From an uncultured Atopobiaceae bacterium (GTDB lineage: Bacteria; Actinomycetota; Coriobacteriia; Coriobacteriales; Atopobiaceae): a stretch of 64,000 nt of DNA. Numbering within the stretch: the first letter of the stretch is position 1; every line of letters starts with the position of its first letter. A program made the translations under genes and the position numbers. The notes under the pieces are model-generated. The model made no database searches. It was given only the letters and a program-made list of their open reading frames with translations, and was not told the origin of the DNA. Below are positions 34,212-42,666 of the stretch, piece after piece. The stretch spans positions 124,001-188,000 of the forward strand of contig CALUNW010000003.1 in NCBI GenBank assembly GCA_944322145.1, in the 5' to 3' direction.

Positions 34212-34835
34212 ATGTCACAGGTTGCAATCAGTGAGCTCGACCCCGCCGCCACCGTCGTGGTGGCCACGGGCAACGCGCACAAGGTCGTGGAGATCGAGGC
34301 AATCCTCGCGCCCGTTATGCCGGGCGTGCGCTTTGTGGCTCTCGGCGAGCTGGGCGACTTCCCCGATCCCGTGGAGGACGGGGAGACCTTCTTCGACAAT
34401 GCCCTGATCAAGGCGCGCGCCGCGCAGGCCGAGACTGGCCTTCTCATGGCGGTGGCAGACGACTCCGGACTGTGCGTGGACGCCCTCGACGGCGCGCCGG
34501 GGATCTTCTCGGCACGCTGGGCGGGAGAGCATGGCAACGATGCCGCCAACAACGAGAAGCTCATGGCGCAGATGGCCGACGTCCCCGATGGTTCGCGCAC
34601 GGCGCGCTTCCACTCGAGCGTGGTCCTGGTGCGCGGCGACGAGGTCCTGCGCGGCGACGGCGACTGCGAGGGCGTGGTGGGCCGCGTCCCCCGCGGCGAC
34701 CACGGCTTTGGCTATGACCCGCTGTTCCTGCCGGAGGAGACTCCGGGCAAGACCATGGCCGAGCTCACCCTGGACGAGAAGAACCTGATCTCGCACCGCT
34801 TCCACGCCCTCGAGGATCTCGCCGCCAAGCTGTAG
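34212..34835 (+). CDS. rdgB: XTP/dITP diphosphatase (RdgB/HAM1)
   Basis: Removes non-canonical purine nucleotides. 207 residues: substrate loop VVATGNAHKVVEIEAIL, DGETFFDNALIKARAA, ADDSGLCVDALDGAPGIFSA, and GFGYDPLFLPEE near the end with the SHRFHALEDL C-terminus. ATG 34212 follows AAGGAGAAGGAAG. With MazG at 23069, the window carries two nucleotide-sanitising enzymes. Confidence 0.95.
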   Translation: MSQVAISELDPAATVVVATGNAHKVVEIEAILAPVMPGVRFVALGELGDFPDPVEDGETFFDNALIKARAAQAETGLLMAVADDSGLCVDALDGAPGIFSARWAGEHGNDAANNEKLMAQMADVPDGSRTARFHSSVVLVRGDEVLRGDGDCEGVVGRVPRGDHGFGYDPLFLPEETPGKTMAELTLDEKNLISHRFHALEDLAAKL

Positions 34836-34840
34836 GTATG

Positions 34841-34925
34841 GGGCGGGTGTGACAGTGGGGACAGGCGCGTGACAATTAGGACAGGCTGAATTGTCACGCG
34901 CCTGTCCCCACTGTCACACCCGCCC
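34841..34925. repeat. Perfect 37-bp palindrome of the GGACAG family
   Basis: Arms 34841-34877 and 34889-34925 are exact complements around an 11-base loop that contains AGGACAGG. The outer part carries TGGGGACAGG, the inner part GCGTGACAATT, which is the sequence of the short hairpin at 34156 and also appears at 58343. So the family is modular, with nested sub-repeats. Confidence 0.9.
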
Positions 34926-35161
34926 GCGGCAATTACCGGCCGCTCGCCCAAATGGGCGGCGAAACACGATCGCAATGGTGCAAGATTAAGAATCGTCCGG
35001 GGCGGTTTGCCCCGGGTCGCCGCGGACGGGCAGGGGCCTCGACACGGCGAGTCCTTCTCATAGCTCTGGCGACCTCGCCCTGGTGGTCGCAGTCACATTG
35101 GCCGCGGCCGATGGGGCCGCACGGCGGGCGGAGAGCTCGCCGTCTATGGAAAGGATGCGTT
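34926..35161 (+). other. Long untranslated leader before nagB
   Basis: 236 bases with no convincing gene. It has several GC stems (GCCCAAATGGGC at 34948, GGGGCGGTTTGCCCC at about 34999, GGCCGCGGCCGATGGGGCCGC near 35100). None matches a riboswitch class that I can recognise, including glmS. A structured, possibly regulatory 5' leader is plausible. Confidence 0.4.
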
Positions 35162-35896
35162 ATGAGAATCGTTCGCGCCAAGGATTACGAGGACATGAGC
35201 CGCAAGGCCGGCAACATCATGGCCGCCCAGGTCGTTGCCAAGCCCGACTGCGTGCTCGGCCTTGCCACCGGCTCCACTCCCATCGGCGCCTACAAGCGCC
35301 TCATCGAGGGCTATGAGGCCGGCGACCTCGACTTCTCCCAGGTCAAGACCTACAACCTCGACGAGTATCGCGGTCTGCCCGGCACCCACGACCAGAGCTA
35401 TCGCTACTTCATGAACGTGAACCTCTTCGATCACGTGAACATCGACAAGGCCAACACCCACGTGCCCGACGGCCTCGCCGAGGACTACGAGGCCGCCTGC
35501 GCCGAGTATGACGCCGCCGTCGCCGCCGCTGGCGGCCAGGACCTCCAGCTCCTGGGCATCGGCAACAACGGCCACATCGGCTTCAACGAGCCCGGCGACG
35601 CCTTCGTCAAGGGCACCCACTGCGTCGACCTGACCGAGTCCACCATCCAGGCCAACAGCCGCCTGTTCGACAGCATCGACGACGTGCCGCGCCAGGCCTA
35701 CACCATGGGCATCGGCACCATCATGGCCGCCAAGATGGTTCTCGTGATGGCCAACGGCGAGGTTAAGGCCCAGGCCGTCCACGACATGATCTACGGCCCG
35801 ATCACCCCGTCCTGCCAGGCCTCCATCCTGCAGCTGCACCCCAACGTGGTCGTCGTCGCCGACGAGGCCGCGCTCTCGCTCTGCCCCGCCGAGTAG
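35162..35896 (+). CDS. nagB: Glucosamine-6-phosphate deaminase NagB
   Basis: Converts glucosamine-6-phosphate to fructose-6-phosphate and ammonia. 244 residues; catalytic motifs TYNLDEYRGL (Asp), GIGNNGHIGFNEP (Asp-like Asn, His, Glu triad region) and TMGIGTIMAAK. The length is that of monomeric Bacillus NagB. ATG 35162 is preceded by GGAAAGGATG. No nagA is adjacent; the gene is alone between a palindrome-rich leader and its own terminator. Codon use is highly biased, implying strong expression. Confidence 0.96.
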   Translation: MRIVRAKDYEDMSRKAGNIMAAQVVAKPDCVLGLATGSTPIGAYKRLIEGYEAGDLDFSQVKTYNLDEYRGLPGTHDQSYRYFMNVNLFDHVNIDKANTHVPDGLAEDYEAACAEYDAAVAAAGGQDLQLLGIGNNGHIGFNEPGDAFVKGTHCVDLTESTIQANSRLFDSIDDVPRQAYTMGIGTIMAAKMVLVMANGEVKAQAVHDMIYGPITPSCQASILQLHPNVVVVADEAALSLCPAE

Positions 35897-35918
35897 GCTC
35901 GTCCCGCATAGCGCAGCA

Positions 35919-35962
35919 GGCCCCGAGCGGAGGTTCTTCTCGCCTCCGCCCGGGGCCTTTTC
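35919..35962 (+). terminator. Terminator of nagB with TTCTTCTCG loop
   Basis: GGCCCCGAGCGGAGG pairs with CCTCCGCCCGGGGCC (one mismatch) and is followed by TTTTC. The loop is exactly TTCTTCTCG, the complement of the GAGAAGAA motif that recurs in this window. Confidence 0.85.
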
Positions 35963-35977
35963 TTGTCGCGCGCCGTG

Positions 35978-37051
35978 CTACAGCACCGTGATGTTCTTGG
36001 GGTAGCTGTTGAGCACCTCGCAGCCGTCTTCTGTCACGATGACCAGGTCCTCGATGCGCACGCCCATGTCGCCCGGGAGGTAGATGCCCGGCTCGATGGA
36101 GAAGCACTGGCCCGGCTGCACCGGCTCGTCGTGGGCGGCCGAGACGTCGCCGGGCTCGTGGTCCACGAGGCCGATCTGGTGCCCCAGGCGGTGGTTGAAC
36201 TGCGGCCCCCAGCCGGCGTCCTCGATGATGCGGCGGGCGGCGCGGTCTATCTGGGCAAACGTCACCCCGGGCCGCACGATCTTCTCGGCGGCCTCGTTGG
36301 CGCGCAGCACCGCGTCGTAGATGGCGCGCTGGTGCTCGGTCGGCTCGGCCGAGAAGAACGTGCGCGTCATGTCCGAGCAGTACCAGTCCTGCCGGCACCC
36401 CACGTCAAAGAGCGCCATGTCGCCCGGGGCAAAGGGCGTGTCGTCAGGCTCGTGATGCGGGTCTGCCGCATGGTCGCCAAAGCTCACGATGGGCGAGAAG
36501 GAATGGCCCTCGGCTCCCAGGCGGCGGTACTCGCCGAGAAGCCCGTCGGCGATCTGGCGCTCGGTCACGCCGGGGCGGACCTGGTCGACGAGCCAGGCCA
36601 TCGCGGCGTCGTTGGTGGCGGACGCGGCCCGCATGAGCTCCTGCTCGCGGGCGTCCTTGATCGAGCGGGCGTCGTCGACCGCGTCGGACGCGAGCACGAA
36701 CGAGCTCGCCGCGCCCGCCTCCATGAGCGGGACGAGCCAGCGCGCCGCCAGCTCCTTGTCCACTCCGAGCGCGCGCGATCGGTCGGTCGCCTCCGCCACG
36801 AGCGCCACCGGGTCGTCGGTGTCGGAGAACTCGACGACGCGCGCCCCGCAGCCGCCCGCATCGGGGAAGAGGCGGTTGGCGAAGAGCGTGGGCGTGCCCT
36901 CGGCGGGCAGGAGCAGCGCGAGGAAGCGCTCGTAGGGCTCGGTGTAGTAGCCGCAGAGCCACCAGATGGAGAGCGGGTCCACGATGAGGGCCTGGGTCAG
37001 CCCCCGCCTGGCAAGATTGTCTCGTACGCGCGCGACGCGGCTCTCGTTCAC
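35978..37051 (-). CDS. M24 family metallopeptidase (Xaa-Pro aminopeptidase/PepQ type)
   Basis: 357 residues. N-terminal creatinase-like domain (IVDPLSIWWLCGYYTEP) and C-terminal pita-bread domain with metal ligands in LFDVGCRQDWYCSDMTRTF (two Asp), NHRLGHQIGLVDHE (His), FSIEPGIYLPG (Glu) and GVRIEDLVIVTEDG (Glu). Cleaves peptides with proline at position two, or X-Pro dipeptides. GTG 37051 is the start, with AGGAGG five bases upstream on this strand; the longer frame upstream is antisense to veg and rejected. Confidence 0.92.
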   Translation of the reverse strand: MNESRVARVRDNLARRGLTQALIVDPLSIWWLCGYYTEPYERFLALLLPAEGTPTLFANRLFPDAGGCGARVVEFSDTDDPVALVAEATDRSRALGVDKELAARWLVPLMEAGAASSFVLASDAVDDARSIKDAREQELMRAASATNDAAMAWLVDQVRPGVTERQIADGLLGEYRRLGAEGHSFSPIVSFGDHAADPHHEPDDTPFAPGDMALFDVGCRQDWYCSDMTRTFFSAEPTEHQRAIYDAVLRANEAAEKIVRPGVTFAQIDRAARRIIEDAGWGPQFNHRLGHQIGLVDHEPGDVSAAHDEPVQPGQCFSIEPGIYLPGDMGVRIEDLVIVTEDGCEVLNSYPKNITVL

Positions 37052-37142
37052 TGCTGCCTCCTGGTCCGTGCCGAATGCGGGCAGTGTAGCACCGCCGCGG
37101 CGCCGCGGGCGTGGTCTTCTCATGACATTAGGTTGAGGCGCG

Positions 37143-37171
37143 TTGCCCGTAAGCGGCCGGCGCAATATGAT
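37143..37171 (+). promoter_or_regulatory. Promoter of veg-ispE
   Basis: TTGCCC (37143-37148) and TATGAT (37166-37171), exactly 17 bases apart, 55 bases before the veg start. Confidence 0.65.
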
Positions 37172-37225
37172 AAACATTCCGGTATTATGGAGATTTCCGC
37201 CCGTTGGGGGCGTGTGGAGGTCCAG

Positions 37226-37522
37226 ATGGAGAACGAGATTCCGCCCGTCAACCGAGTTGACGAGATTCGCGAGGAGCTCATGTCCCTCGAGGGCAAGCGG
37301 CTCAAGGTCAAGGCCAACATGGGCCGCTCCCGCATCGTCGAGCGCACGGGGACGCTCGTTCACGCGCACCCCTCCCTGTTCATCGTGGAGGTCGAGGAGA
37401 GGCGCGGCCGTACCGCCCGCCAGTCCTACCAGTACGTCGACGTCCTCACCGGCACCGTCGAGCTCTTTGACATCGACACGGGCGAGCGCCTCTTCGACTT
37501 CGTCGAGCCTGTGACCGAGTAG
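37226..37522 (+). CDS. veg: Veg family protein
   Basis: 98 residues. IREELMSLEGKRLKVKANMG, RTGTLVHAHPSLFIVEVE and QSYQYVDVLTGTVELF match the Bacillus Veg family (DUF1021), small beta-barrel proteins tied to biofilm matrix control, mechanism unsettled. ATG 37226 is chosen for its GGAGG five bases upstream. Located directly before ispE, the same order as in Firmicutes, so the pair is an old conserved unit. Confidence 0.9.
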   Translation: MENEIPPVNRVDEIREELMSLEGKRLKVKANMGRSRIVERTGTLVHAHPSLFIVEVEERRGRTARQSYQYVDVLTGTVELFDIDTGERLFDFVEPVTE

Positions 37523-37527
37523 CCAAG

Positions 37528-38403
37528 GTGGCGGCGACGGTCGTCACGACCCCCTGCAAGGTCAACCTGCATCTGGGGGTCCACCATGAGAAGGATGCGC
37601 GGGGCTATCACCTGGTCGACTCCGTCATGGTTCCCGTTGATCTGTGCGACGACGTGGTGGTGGATGACGCGCCGGAGCTGACGGTGCGCTTCTCGCCCCC
37701 TCTTGAGATTCCTGCCGAGAAGACCGGCGTGTGGAAGGCGGCGACGTGGCTTGCCGAGGCGCTCGGCGTCGAGCCGCTCGTGGGCATCGAGGTGACGGCG
37801 CGCATTCCGGAGCGTGCGGGCTTGGGCGGTTCCTCTGCAGACGCAGGCGCAACGCTTCGCGCCCTTGCTGCGCGCTGGGGCGTGAGCCCGCTCGACCCGC
37901 GCGTGACGGCAGTCGCCCGGCGTGTGGGCGCGGACGTCTCCTTCTTCCTCGATCCCCGTCCGGCGCTCTTTGCCGGGGCCGGCGACGTGCGCGTGCGGAC
38001 GTTCACTGGCATCGAGATGCCGCTTGCGCTCGTGATGCCGCGCGCCGAGGGCGGGTCGACCGTCGCCGCCTACGCGGAGTTCGACCGTGCAGGTGAGAGG
38101 CCCGTGGCCCCCGAGGCCATGTGCGCGGCCCTAGCTGCCGGCGACGTTCGCCTGGCGGCGGCGCGCCTTCACAACAACCTCGCGCCGGCGGCGCGGGCGC
38201 TCTGCCCGGAGGTGGGCATCGTCGAGTCGTGGCTGCGCGAGCGTCCGGGCGTGCTCGCGGCCCAGGTCACGGGCTCGGGAACGTGCTCGTTTGCCATCTG
38301 CGAGAGCGTCGCGGCGGCCGACGTGGTGGCTCGGGAGGCCGCTGAGTTCGGCTGGCGCGCCTGGTCGACAAAAACAGTTGGTTTTGCCGGAGGAATCTGC
38401 TAG
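37528..38403 (+). CDS. ispE: 4-diphosphocytidyl-2-C-methyl-D-erythritol kinase IspE
   Basis: GHMP kinase of the MEP isoprenoid pathway. 291 residues: CKVNLHLGVHHEKDARGYHLVDS, the ATP loop PERAGLGGSSADAGATLRAL and the C-terminal VTGSGTCSFAI. GTG 37528 is five bases after the veg stop. The next two enzymes in order, ispD and ispF, are at 53757 and 54657, so the pathway is present but scattered. Confidence 0.94.
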   Translation: MAATVVTTPCKVNLHLGVHHEKDARGYHLVDSVMVPVDLCDDVVVDDAPELTVRFSPPLEIPAEKTGVWKAATWLAEALGVEPLVGIEVTARIPERAGLGGSSADAGATLRALAARWGVSPLDPRVTAVARRVGADVSFFLDPRPALFAGAGDVRVRTFTGIEMPLALVMPRAEGGSTVAAYAEFDRAGERPVAPEAMCAALAAGDVRLAAARLHNNLAPAARALCPEVGIVESWLRERPGVLAAQVTGSGTCSFAICESVAAADVVAREAAEFGWRAWSTKTVGFAGGIC

Positions 38404-38406
38404 AAT
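38378..38406 (+). promoter_or_regulatory. Promoter of tRNA-Pro inside the end of ispE
   Basis: TTGGTT (38378) and TAGAAT (38401) are 17 bases apart, 12 bases before the tRNA. The promoter covers the last codons and the stop of ispE. Confidence 0.65.
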
Positions 38407-38418
38407 ACTCCCTCGCTA

Positions 38419-38495
<77 letters not shown>

Positions 38496-38505
38496 CGTAG
38501 ATGAT

Positions 38506-38535
38506 GGCCGTCGGCACTGCGCCGGCGGCCTTTTT
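38506..38535 (+). terminator. Terminator of tRNA-Pro
   Basis: GGCCGTCGGC pairs with GCCGGCGGCC and is followed by TTTTT, ten bases after the tRNA. Confidence 0.88.
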
Positions 38536-38566
38536 CGTGCAGCGACGCTCTGTCGCCGCCATGAAG

Positions 38567-38632
38567 CGAGCATGCCATATGGGACGGTTTTGGCCTCGGG
38601 CGGCCCCGGTTCTGTCCGATATGGCATGCTCG
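38567..38632. repeat. 19-bp inverted repeat
   Basis: CGAGCATGCCATATGGGAC and GTCCGATATGGCATGCTCG are complements with one mismatch, 28 bases apart. It differs from the GGACAG family in sequence, though GGAC/GTCC closes the inner end. No gene lies in 38536-38703. Confidence 0.75.
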
Positions 38633-38639
38633 ATAAAGG

Positions 38640-38682
38640 ACAGGCGAGAAGAGCGCGCCGTGGCAACGTCCTTCTCGCCTGT
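38640..38682. repeat. Inverted pair of the GAGAAG motif
   Basis: ACAGGCGAGAAG (38640-38651) and CTTCTCGCCTGT (38671-38682) are perfect complements 19 bases apart. It lies just after the stop side of the amidase gene on the opposite strand and could be its terminator. Confidence 0.65.
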
Positions 38683-38703
38683 ACCTGTTGTGCGACTTGG
38701 CTG

Positions 38704-40800
38704 CTACGCGATGAGCGCCGTGGGCGTCGGGCTCGCCATCGTCGAGAGCGTGGGCTTGGCCGCGCCGTCGTCGACGCTCTTGTACGTGAAGCCGTTGCCC
38801 ATGTACTCGTTGGCCTTGGAGACCAGGTAGGTCACGTCGAGCGTCGCCGGGCAGCTCGTGGCGCTGTACCACTTGTGAATGCCGACGTTCTCGCCCAGCA
38901 CGAGCTCGGGCCACTGCTTGAGGCGCGCGAGCGCGGCCATGAGCTGGGCGCTCCGGTCCAGGGTCGCCCGCGACGGCGGCCACGAGGTCGTCCCCACGTG
39001 CTCGATCGAGACGGTCTTGGTGTTCCACGTCCAGTAGCCCACCGCCCAGGCCGTGTCATCGAGCGAGACGTACTGGTGGATCTCGGTGCTGCTCACGCCG
39101 TAGTGGGCGGACGTCTCGCTCGTGCCGAGGAAGGTGTTGTCGATCGCCGAGAGCGTCGTGCACTCGGAGATGTGGATGACGAGGGCCATCCAGTCGTTGC
39201 CCTGGCGCCCCTCGCTGTACCAGCGGGCACCGATCCATTCGATCGTGTTGAGGATCGGCGGGGTATAGCTCGCCTCGTCGAGGAGGAAGCGCTGCGTGGG
39301 CGCGCCCGTGTCGGTGGCGATCACGACGTTGGTGCCGCTCGTTGCCGAGCCCGCGACCGTGAGCACGAGCGAGGGGTCGAGCGCGGAGGCGATGCGGTAG
39401 CCGTCCGCGGCGCGGTCGTAGGCGATGGTCCACGCCTGGGCCGCGTTGCCCTGCTTCTGCCACAGCTGCACGTTGGTCCCGGACGCGGCGACGCCTCCGG
39501 CAACGTCGAGCGCCTTGCCGCTCGCGGCGTTCTTGATGAGATAGGTTCCGTCGTCGTTGCGCCACACGTCCCAGATCTGCGCGTCCCCGCCGTAGTCCTC
39601 GTACACCTCGATGTTGGCGCCGTTGGCGCTCGAGTTCGTCGCAACGTCGATGACCTGCGTCGGGTTTGCGGCGCAGCGAAGCTGGTAGGTTCCCGGGATG
39701 GGCTGTGACAGCTGCGACGGGTCGACGATGGAAAACGTCTGCGCCTCCGAGCCGTTAAGTGCGCGCAGGGCCACGCCGCCCGTGGCGCTGCCCGCCGAGA
39801 CGTCGAGCGCGAGCGTGCGCGAGAGCGCGGGGCGCAGGCGGAAGCCGACCTGTCCGTCGGGCCCCGACACGGACTCGATTACCCACTTCTGCGCGAGGCT
39901 GCCGTCCAGGGTGCTCTGCGCGACGCGGGCGCCGGGGTTCGGCGAGCCTCCCTCCACGGCAAGCGCCATCCCGGAGAGCCTGCTCACGATGGTTGCGTAG
40001 CCCTCGGCGTCGTAGGAGATTTCCCAGCGCTGCGCCGTGGCGCCGCTCACGAAGCTCGCTCCGACGCTCGAGCCGTCGGCGGCCTGGAGGACCCTCCCCC
40101 CGCCGAACGAGCTCGTGAGGTAGTACGTTCCCGCCGGGACGGCCTGCGCAAGCGGGTCTGCGGGAGCATTCTCGGGGCCGTCCGCCAGCTGCGCGGGGTC
40201 GATGGGAGACCAGAGCTGGCCCGCCGACCCGTCGTGGCGCCGCAGGCTGAGGGAGCCGCCGGAGGCGTCGAGGGCGAGGTCCCGGTCAAGTGCCGAGACA
40301 AGGGCGACGCCGCCGCCCTCGGGCACGGCGACCCACTTCTGGGCCCAGGAGCCCGAAGGCGCGCCGAGCGTCACGCGGGAGCCCTCCGGCCTGCTGCTCG
40401 AGGAGGCCCCGAGGACTCTGCCGGACGACGCCTGCGCTATGACGACGTAGCCCGCCGCGTCGTGCGTGATGACCCAGCTCGCCTGCTCCTCCGAGGGGCT
40501 TTGCGCGACGCCCGGCGCGTCGCTTTCGTCGACGGCGAGCGCGGACCCGTCCTCGAGCGCGCTCGCCAGCGCGAAGGTCCCGTCTTCGAGGACGTCCGCG
40601 CGACGCGCGGCCAGGTCGTCGAGCTCCTCGCGCTCGGGGTCCGCGGACACCATAGGCATGTCTGCCATGTCTGAGTCATCGGCGGAGAGCATCGGCAGGG
40701 GGTCCGTCTCCTCGCTCGTGGCGAGTGCCGCGATGGGCAGGCCGACCAGGGCAATCGCGGTCATGATGGCTGCCGCCGACGCGCAGAGTCCACGTTTCAT
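38704..40800 (-). CDS. Secreted N-acetylmuramoyl-L-alanine amidase with ricin-type repeats
   Basis: 698 residues from ATG 40800. A signal peptide is clear (MKRGLCASAAAIMTAIALVG then ALA). Residues 60-510 hold beta-trefoil-like repeats: blocks ending in AQKW, AQRW, AQIWDV and AQAWTI recur every 40-50 residues, as in ricin-B carbohydrate-binding modules. The C-terminal 520-670 is an amidase_2/PGRP-type domain with its zinc-site segments LVIHISECTT, SIEHVGTT and IHKWYSATSCP. It should bind glycans and cut the peptidoglycan stem peptide outside the cell. It may act in division, remodelling or competition. No sortase motif is seen. Confidence 0.82.
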   Translation of the reverse strand: MKRGLCASAAAIMTAIALVGLPIAALATSEETDPLPMLSADDSDMADMPMVSADPEREELDDLAARRADVLEDGTFALASALEDGSALAVDESDAPGVAQSPSEEQASWVITHDAAGYVVIAQASSGRVLGASSSSRPEGSRVTLGAPSGSWAQKWVAVPEGGGVALVSALDRDLALDASGGSLSLRRHDGSAGQLWSPIDPAQLADGPENAPADPLAQAVPAGTYYLTSSFGGGRVLQAADGSSVGASFVSGATAQRWEISYDAEGYATIVSRLSGMALAVEGGSPNPGARVAQSTLDGSLAQKWVIESVSGPDGQVGFRLRPALSRTLALDVSAGSATGGVALRALNGSEAQTFSIVDPSQLSQPIPGTYQLRCAANPTQVIDVATNSSANGANIEVYEDYGGDAQIWDVWRNDDGTYLIKNAASGKALDVAGGVAASGTNVQLWQKQGNAAQAWTIAYDRAADGYRIASALDPSLVLTVAGSATSGTNVVIATDTGAPTQRFLLDEASYTPPILNTIEWIGARWYSEGRQGNDWMALVIHISECTTLSAIDNTFLGTSETSAHYGVSSTEIHQYVSLDDTAWAVGYWTWNTKTVSIEHVGTTSWPPSRATLDRSAQLMAALARLKQWPELVLGENVGIHKWYSATSCPATLDVTYLVSKANEYMGNGFTYKSVDDGAAKPTLSTMASPTPTALIA

Positions 40801-40929
40801 GCTCTCACCGACCGTTCGTGTTGGGTGGCTGGTCAATGAGGCAAGTGTAATGGGAAAAACCGGGGGGCTCCCGCGTTATCCGGCGAACGTGCCGCGCGCC
40901 CTTCTCGCAAGGCGGGGCGAGAGGGACCT

Positions 40930-41778
40930 CTAGCCGAGCGCCCCCTCGCGGCGCACGGTCGCCAGCATGTGGCGAGGCACCGCGTGCTGCGCGCAGCTTC
41001 CGATGACGTTGCCCGCGGCGCGCTTGGCCTCGTCGCTCGCGTTGCTCGTCGCATAGGCGTGGCCAAAGCGCTCGAGCATCGCGATGTCGTTGCCGCCGTC
41101 CCCGTAGACGGCGACCTCGTCCTCCGTCATGCCAAGGTGCCCGGCAAGCCATGCCAGCGCCTCGCCCTTGTCGACGCTCGCCTCCGTGAGCTCAAAGAGG
41201 TCGCCGTCAAACGAGGCGTTCACGAGCGTGTCGGCGTGATCGTCGACGAAGGCGGCGAGCTCCGCCTTGAGGCCGGGGTCGAGCACGCGGCAGTTGACCT
41301 TGCAGACGGGATGCGCGAGGACGTCCGCCTCCGTCTGGTCGAAGACCATGTCGGGGCCCGGGCCGCGGCGCCGGGCCATCCACGCCACGAGGCGCCCCAT
41401 GGCGCCCGACGGGGGAAGATACCCCGCAAGCTGGTCTTCGCGCGAGCCGCGCACGAACGTCCCGTCAGTCGAGACGCAGACGAGGCAGCACGTGGGGAAG
41501 GCGCGCAGCAGCTCCTCGACCGTTGCGGGGTCGATCTCCACGCTGCGCAGCAGCTCTCCGCCCGCGCCGTAGACAAAGGCGCCATTGCCGCAGACGACCT
41601 CGAGGGGCAGGTCGCCAAAGCCGAGCTCCGCCCCTGTCTTCGACCAGCGCCCCGTCGCGAGCGCAACGCGCCTTCCGGCGGCCAGCACGCGGCGCACGCG
41701 GCGCAGGATGGCCCCGTCCGTCTGGTGCAGGGCGTTGAAGAGCGTGCCGTCGAGGTCGCTGGCAAAGAGCTTGATCAA
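40930..41778 (-). CDS. Cof-type HAD phosphatase
   Basis: 282 residues; motif I FASDLDGTLFNA, motif II ATGRWSK, lysine in SVDKGEALAWL, motif IV VYGDGGNDIAML. HAD subclass IIB phosphatase of unknown sugar-phosphate substrate. The start is taken as TTG 41778 (GGGAGA upstream); longer frames upstream are antisense to the next gene. A minus-strand TATACT at 41813-41808 serves as a likely -10 box. Third HAD gene in this window. Confidence 0.85.
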   Translation of the reverse strand: MIKLFASDLDGTLFNALHQTDGAILRRVRRVLAAGRRVALATGRWSKTGAELGFGDLPLEVVCGNGAFVYGAGGELLRSVEIDPATVEELLRAFPTCCLVCVSTDGTFVRGSREDQLAGYLPPSGAMGRLVAWMARRRGPGPDMVFDQTEADVLAHPVCKVNCRVLDPGLKAELAAFVDDHADTLVNASFDGDLFELTEASVDKGEALAWLAGHLGMTEDEVAVYGDGGNDIAMLERFGHAYATSNASDEAKRAAGNVIGSCAQHAVPRHMLATVRREGALG

Positions 41779-41817
41779 GGGGTCTCCCGTCGTCGTTTTC
41801 CTGGTGCAGTATAGTCT

Positions 41818-41846
41818 TGATGAAAAGGGACTGTCACTTTTCATCA
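41818..41846. repeat. GGGACTGTC hairpin upstream of the DUF218 gene
   Basis: TGATGAAAAG pairs with CTTTTCATCA around GGACTGTCA. The same arms occur at 17457 and 62265. Sited between divergent genes, in the leader of the DUF218 gene. Confidence 0.7.
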
Positions 41847-41855
41847 GGGGGATCC

Positions 41856-42629
41856 GTGGTCGAGAAGAACCTCGAGCAGGTGGCGCGTGACATGAACGTG
41901 CTGGCCGGCTTCCTCGGGCCGAGAGACGCCACCGACCCCGGAGAGGCGCGCGCGGACGTGATGGCGCTCTTCGGCGGCTCCATCCTTGCGGGCGTCGACG
42001 TGCTGGCCCGCGCCATGCGCGCTGGGGCCGCGCGCACCTACGCGATCGTGGGCGGCGCCGGCCACACCACCGACGCCCTGCGCGCCCGCGCGCGAGAGCT
42101 CTTTCCGGGGCTCGCCTTTGCCGACGACGCCCCCGAGGCAACGGTCTTCTCGGCCTGTCTCGCCACGCGTCACGGCCTCTCCGCGGACTTGCTCGAGACG
42201 CGCTCGACCAACTGCGGGAACAACGTCACCTATCTGAGGGACCTGCTTGCCGAGCGGGGCGTGCCGTGTCGCAGCATCGTCCTGTCCCAGGATGCCACCA
42301 TGCAGCGGCGCATGGCCGCCGTGGCAGAGCTCGAGATGCCGGGCGTTCGTGTGGTGAGCTACGCGACGTACCGGGTCGAGGTCGTGGTGCGTGACGGCGC
42401 GCTTGCCTTCGACCACGAGCCGCTCGGGATGTGGGACATGGGTCGCTACCTCGAGCTTCTCATGGGAGAGGTGCCGCGGCTCACGGACGACGAGGGTGGA
42501 TACGGCCCGCGCGGCGCGGGCTTCATCGCGCACGTGGACGTTCCCGCGGAGGTGACCGCCGCCTGGGAGCGTCTGCGCGCGCTCGACCCGGGCTCCGTGC
42601 GCCGCGCCAACCCAGCTTTTGCGTCATGA
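41856..42629 (+). CDS. DUF218 (YdcF/ElyC/SanA-like) protein
   Basis: 257 residues, no membrane segment. Motifs: VMALFGGSILAGVDVLARAM, YAIVGGAGHTTDAL, ETRSTNCGNNVTYLRDLL, IVLSQDATMQRRMAAVAEL. The family includes E. coli YdcF, which binds S-adenosylmethionine, and SanA/ElyC envelope proteins; the role is not settled. GTG 41856 is the likely start, with AGGGGGAT upstream. Followed closely by glycerate kinase. Confidence 0.8.
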   Translation: MVEKNLEQVARDMNVLAGFLGPRDATDPGEARADVMALFGGSILAGVDVLARAMRAGAARTYAIVGGAGHTTDALRARARELFPGLAFADDAPEATVFSACLATRHGLSADLLETRSTNCGNNVTYLRDLLAERGVPCRSIVLSQDATMQRRMAAVAELEMPGVRVVSYATYRVEVVVRDGALAFDHEPLGMWDMGRYLELLMGEVPRLTDDEGGYGPRGAGFIAHVDVPAEVTAAWERLRALDPGSVRRANPAFAS

Positions 42630-42666
42630 GCGTGCGTCGTGCGCGGCTTCTTAAGGAGGCGACAAC

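Noticed and set aside
34926-35161. glmS ribozyme or another known riboswitch before nagB
   Set aside because: The conserved core sequences of glmS and common riboswitches are absent by eye.
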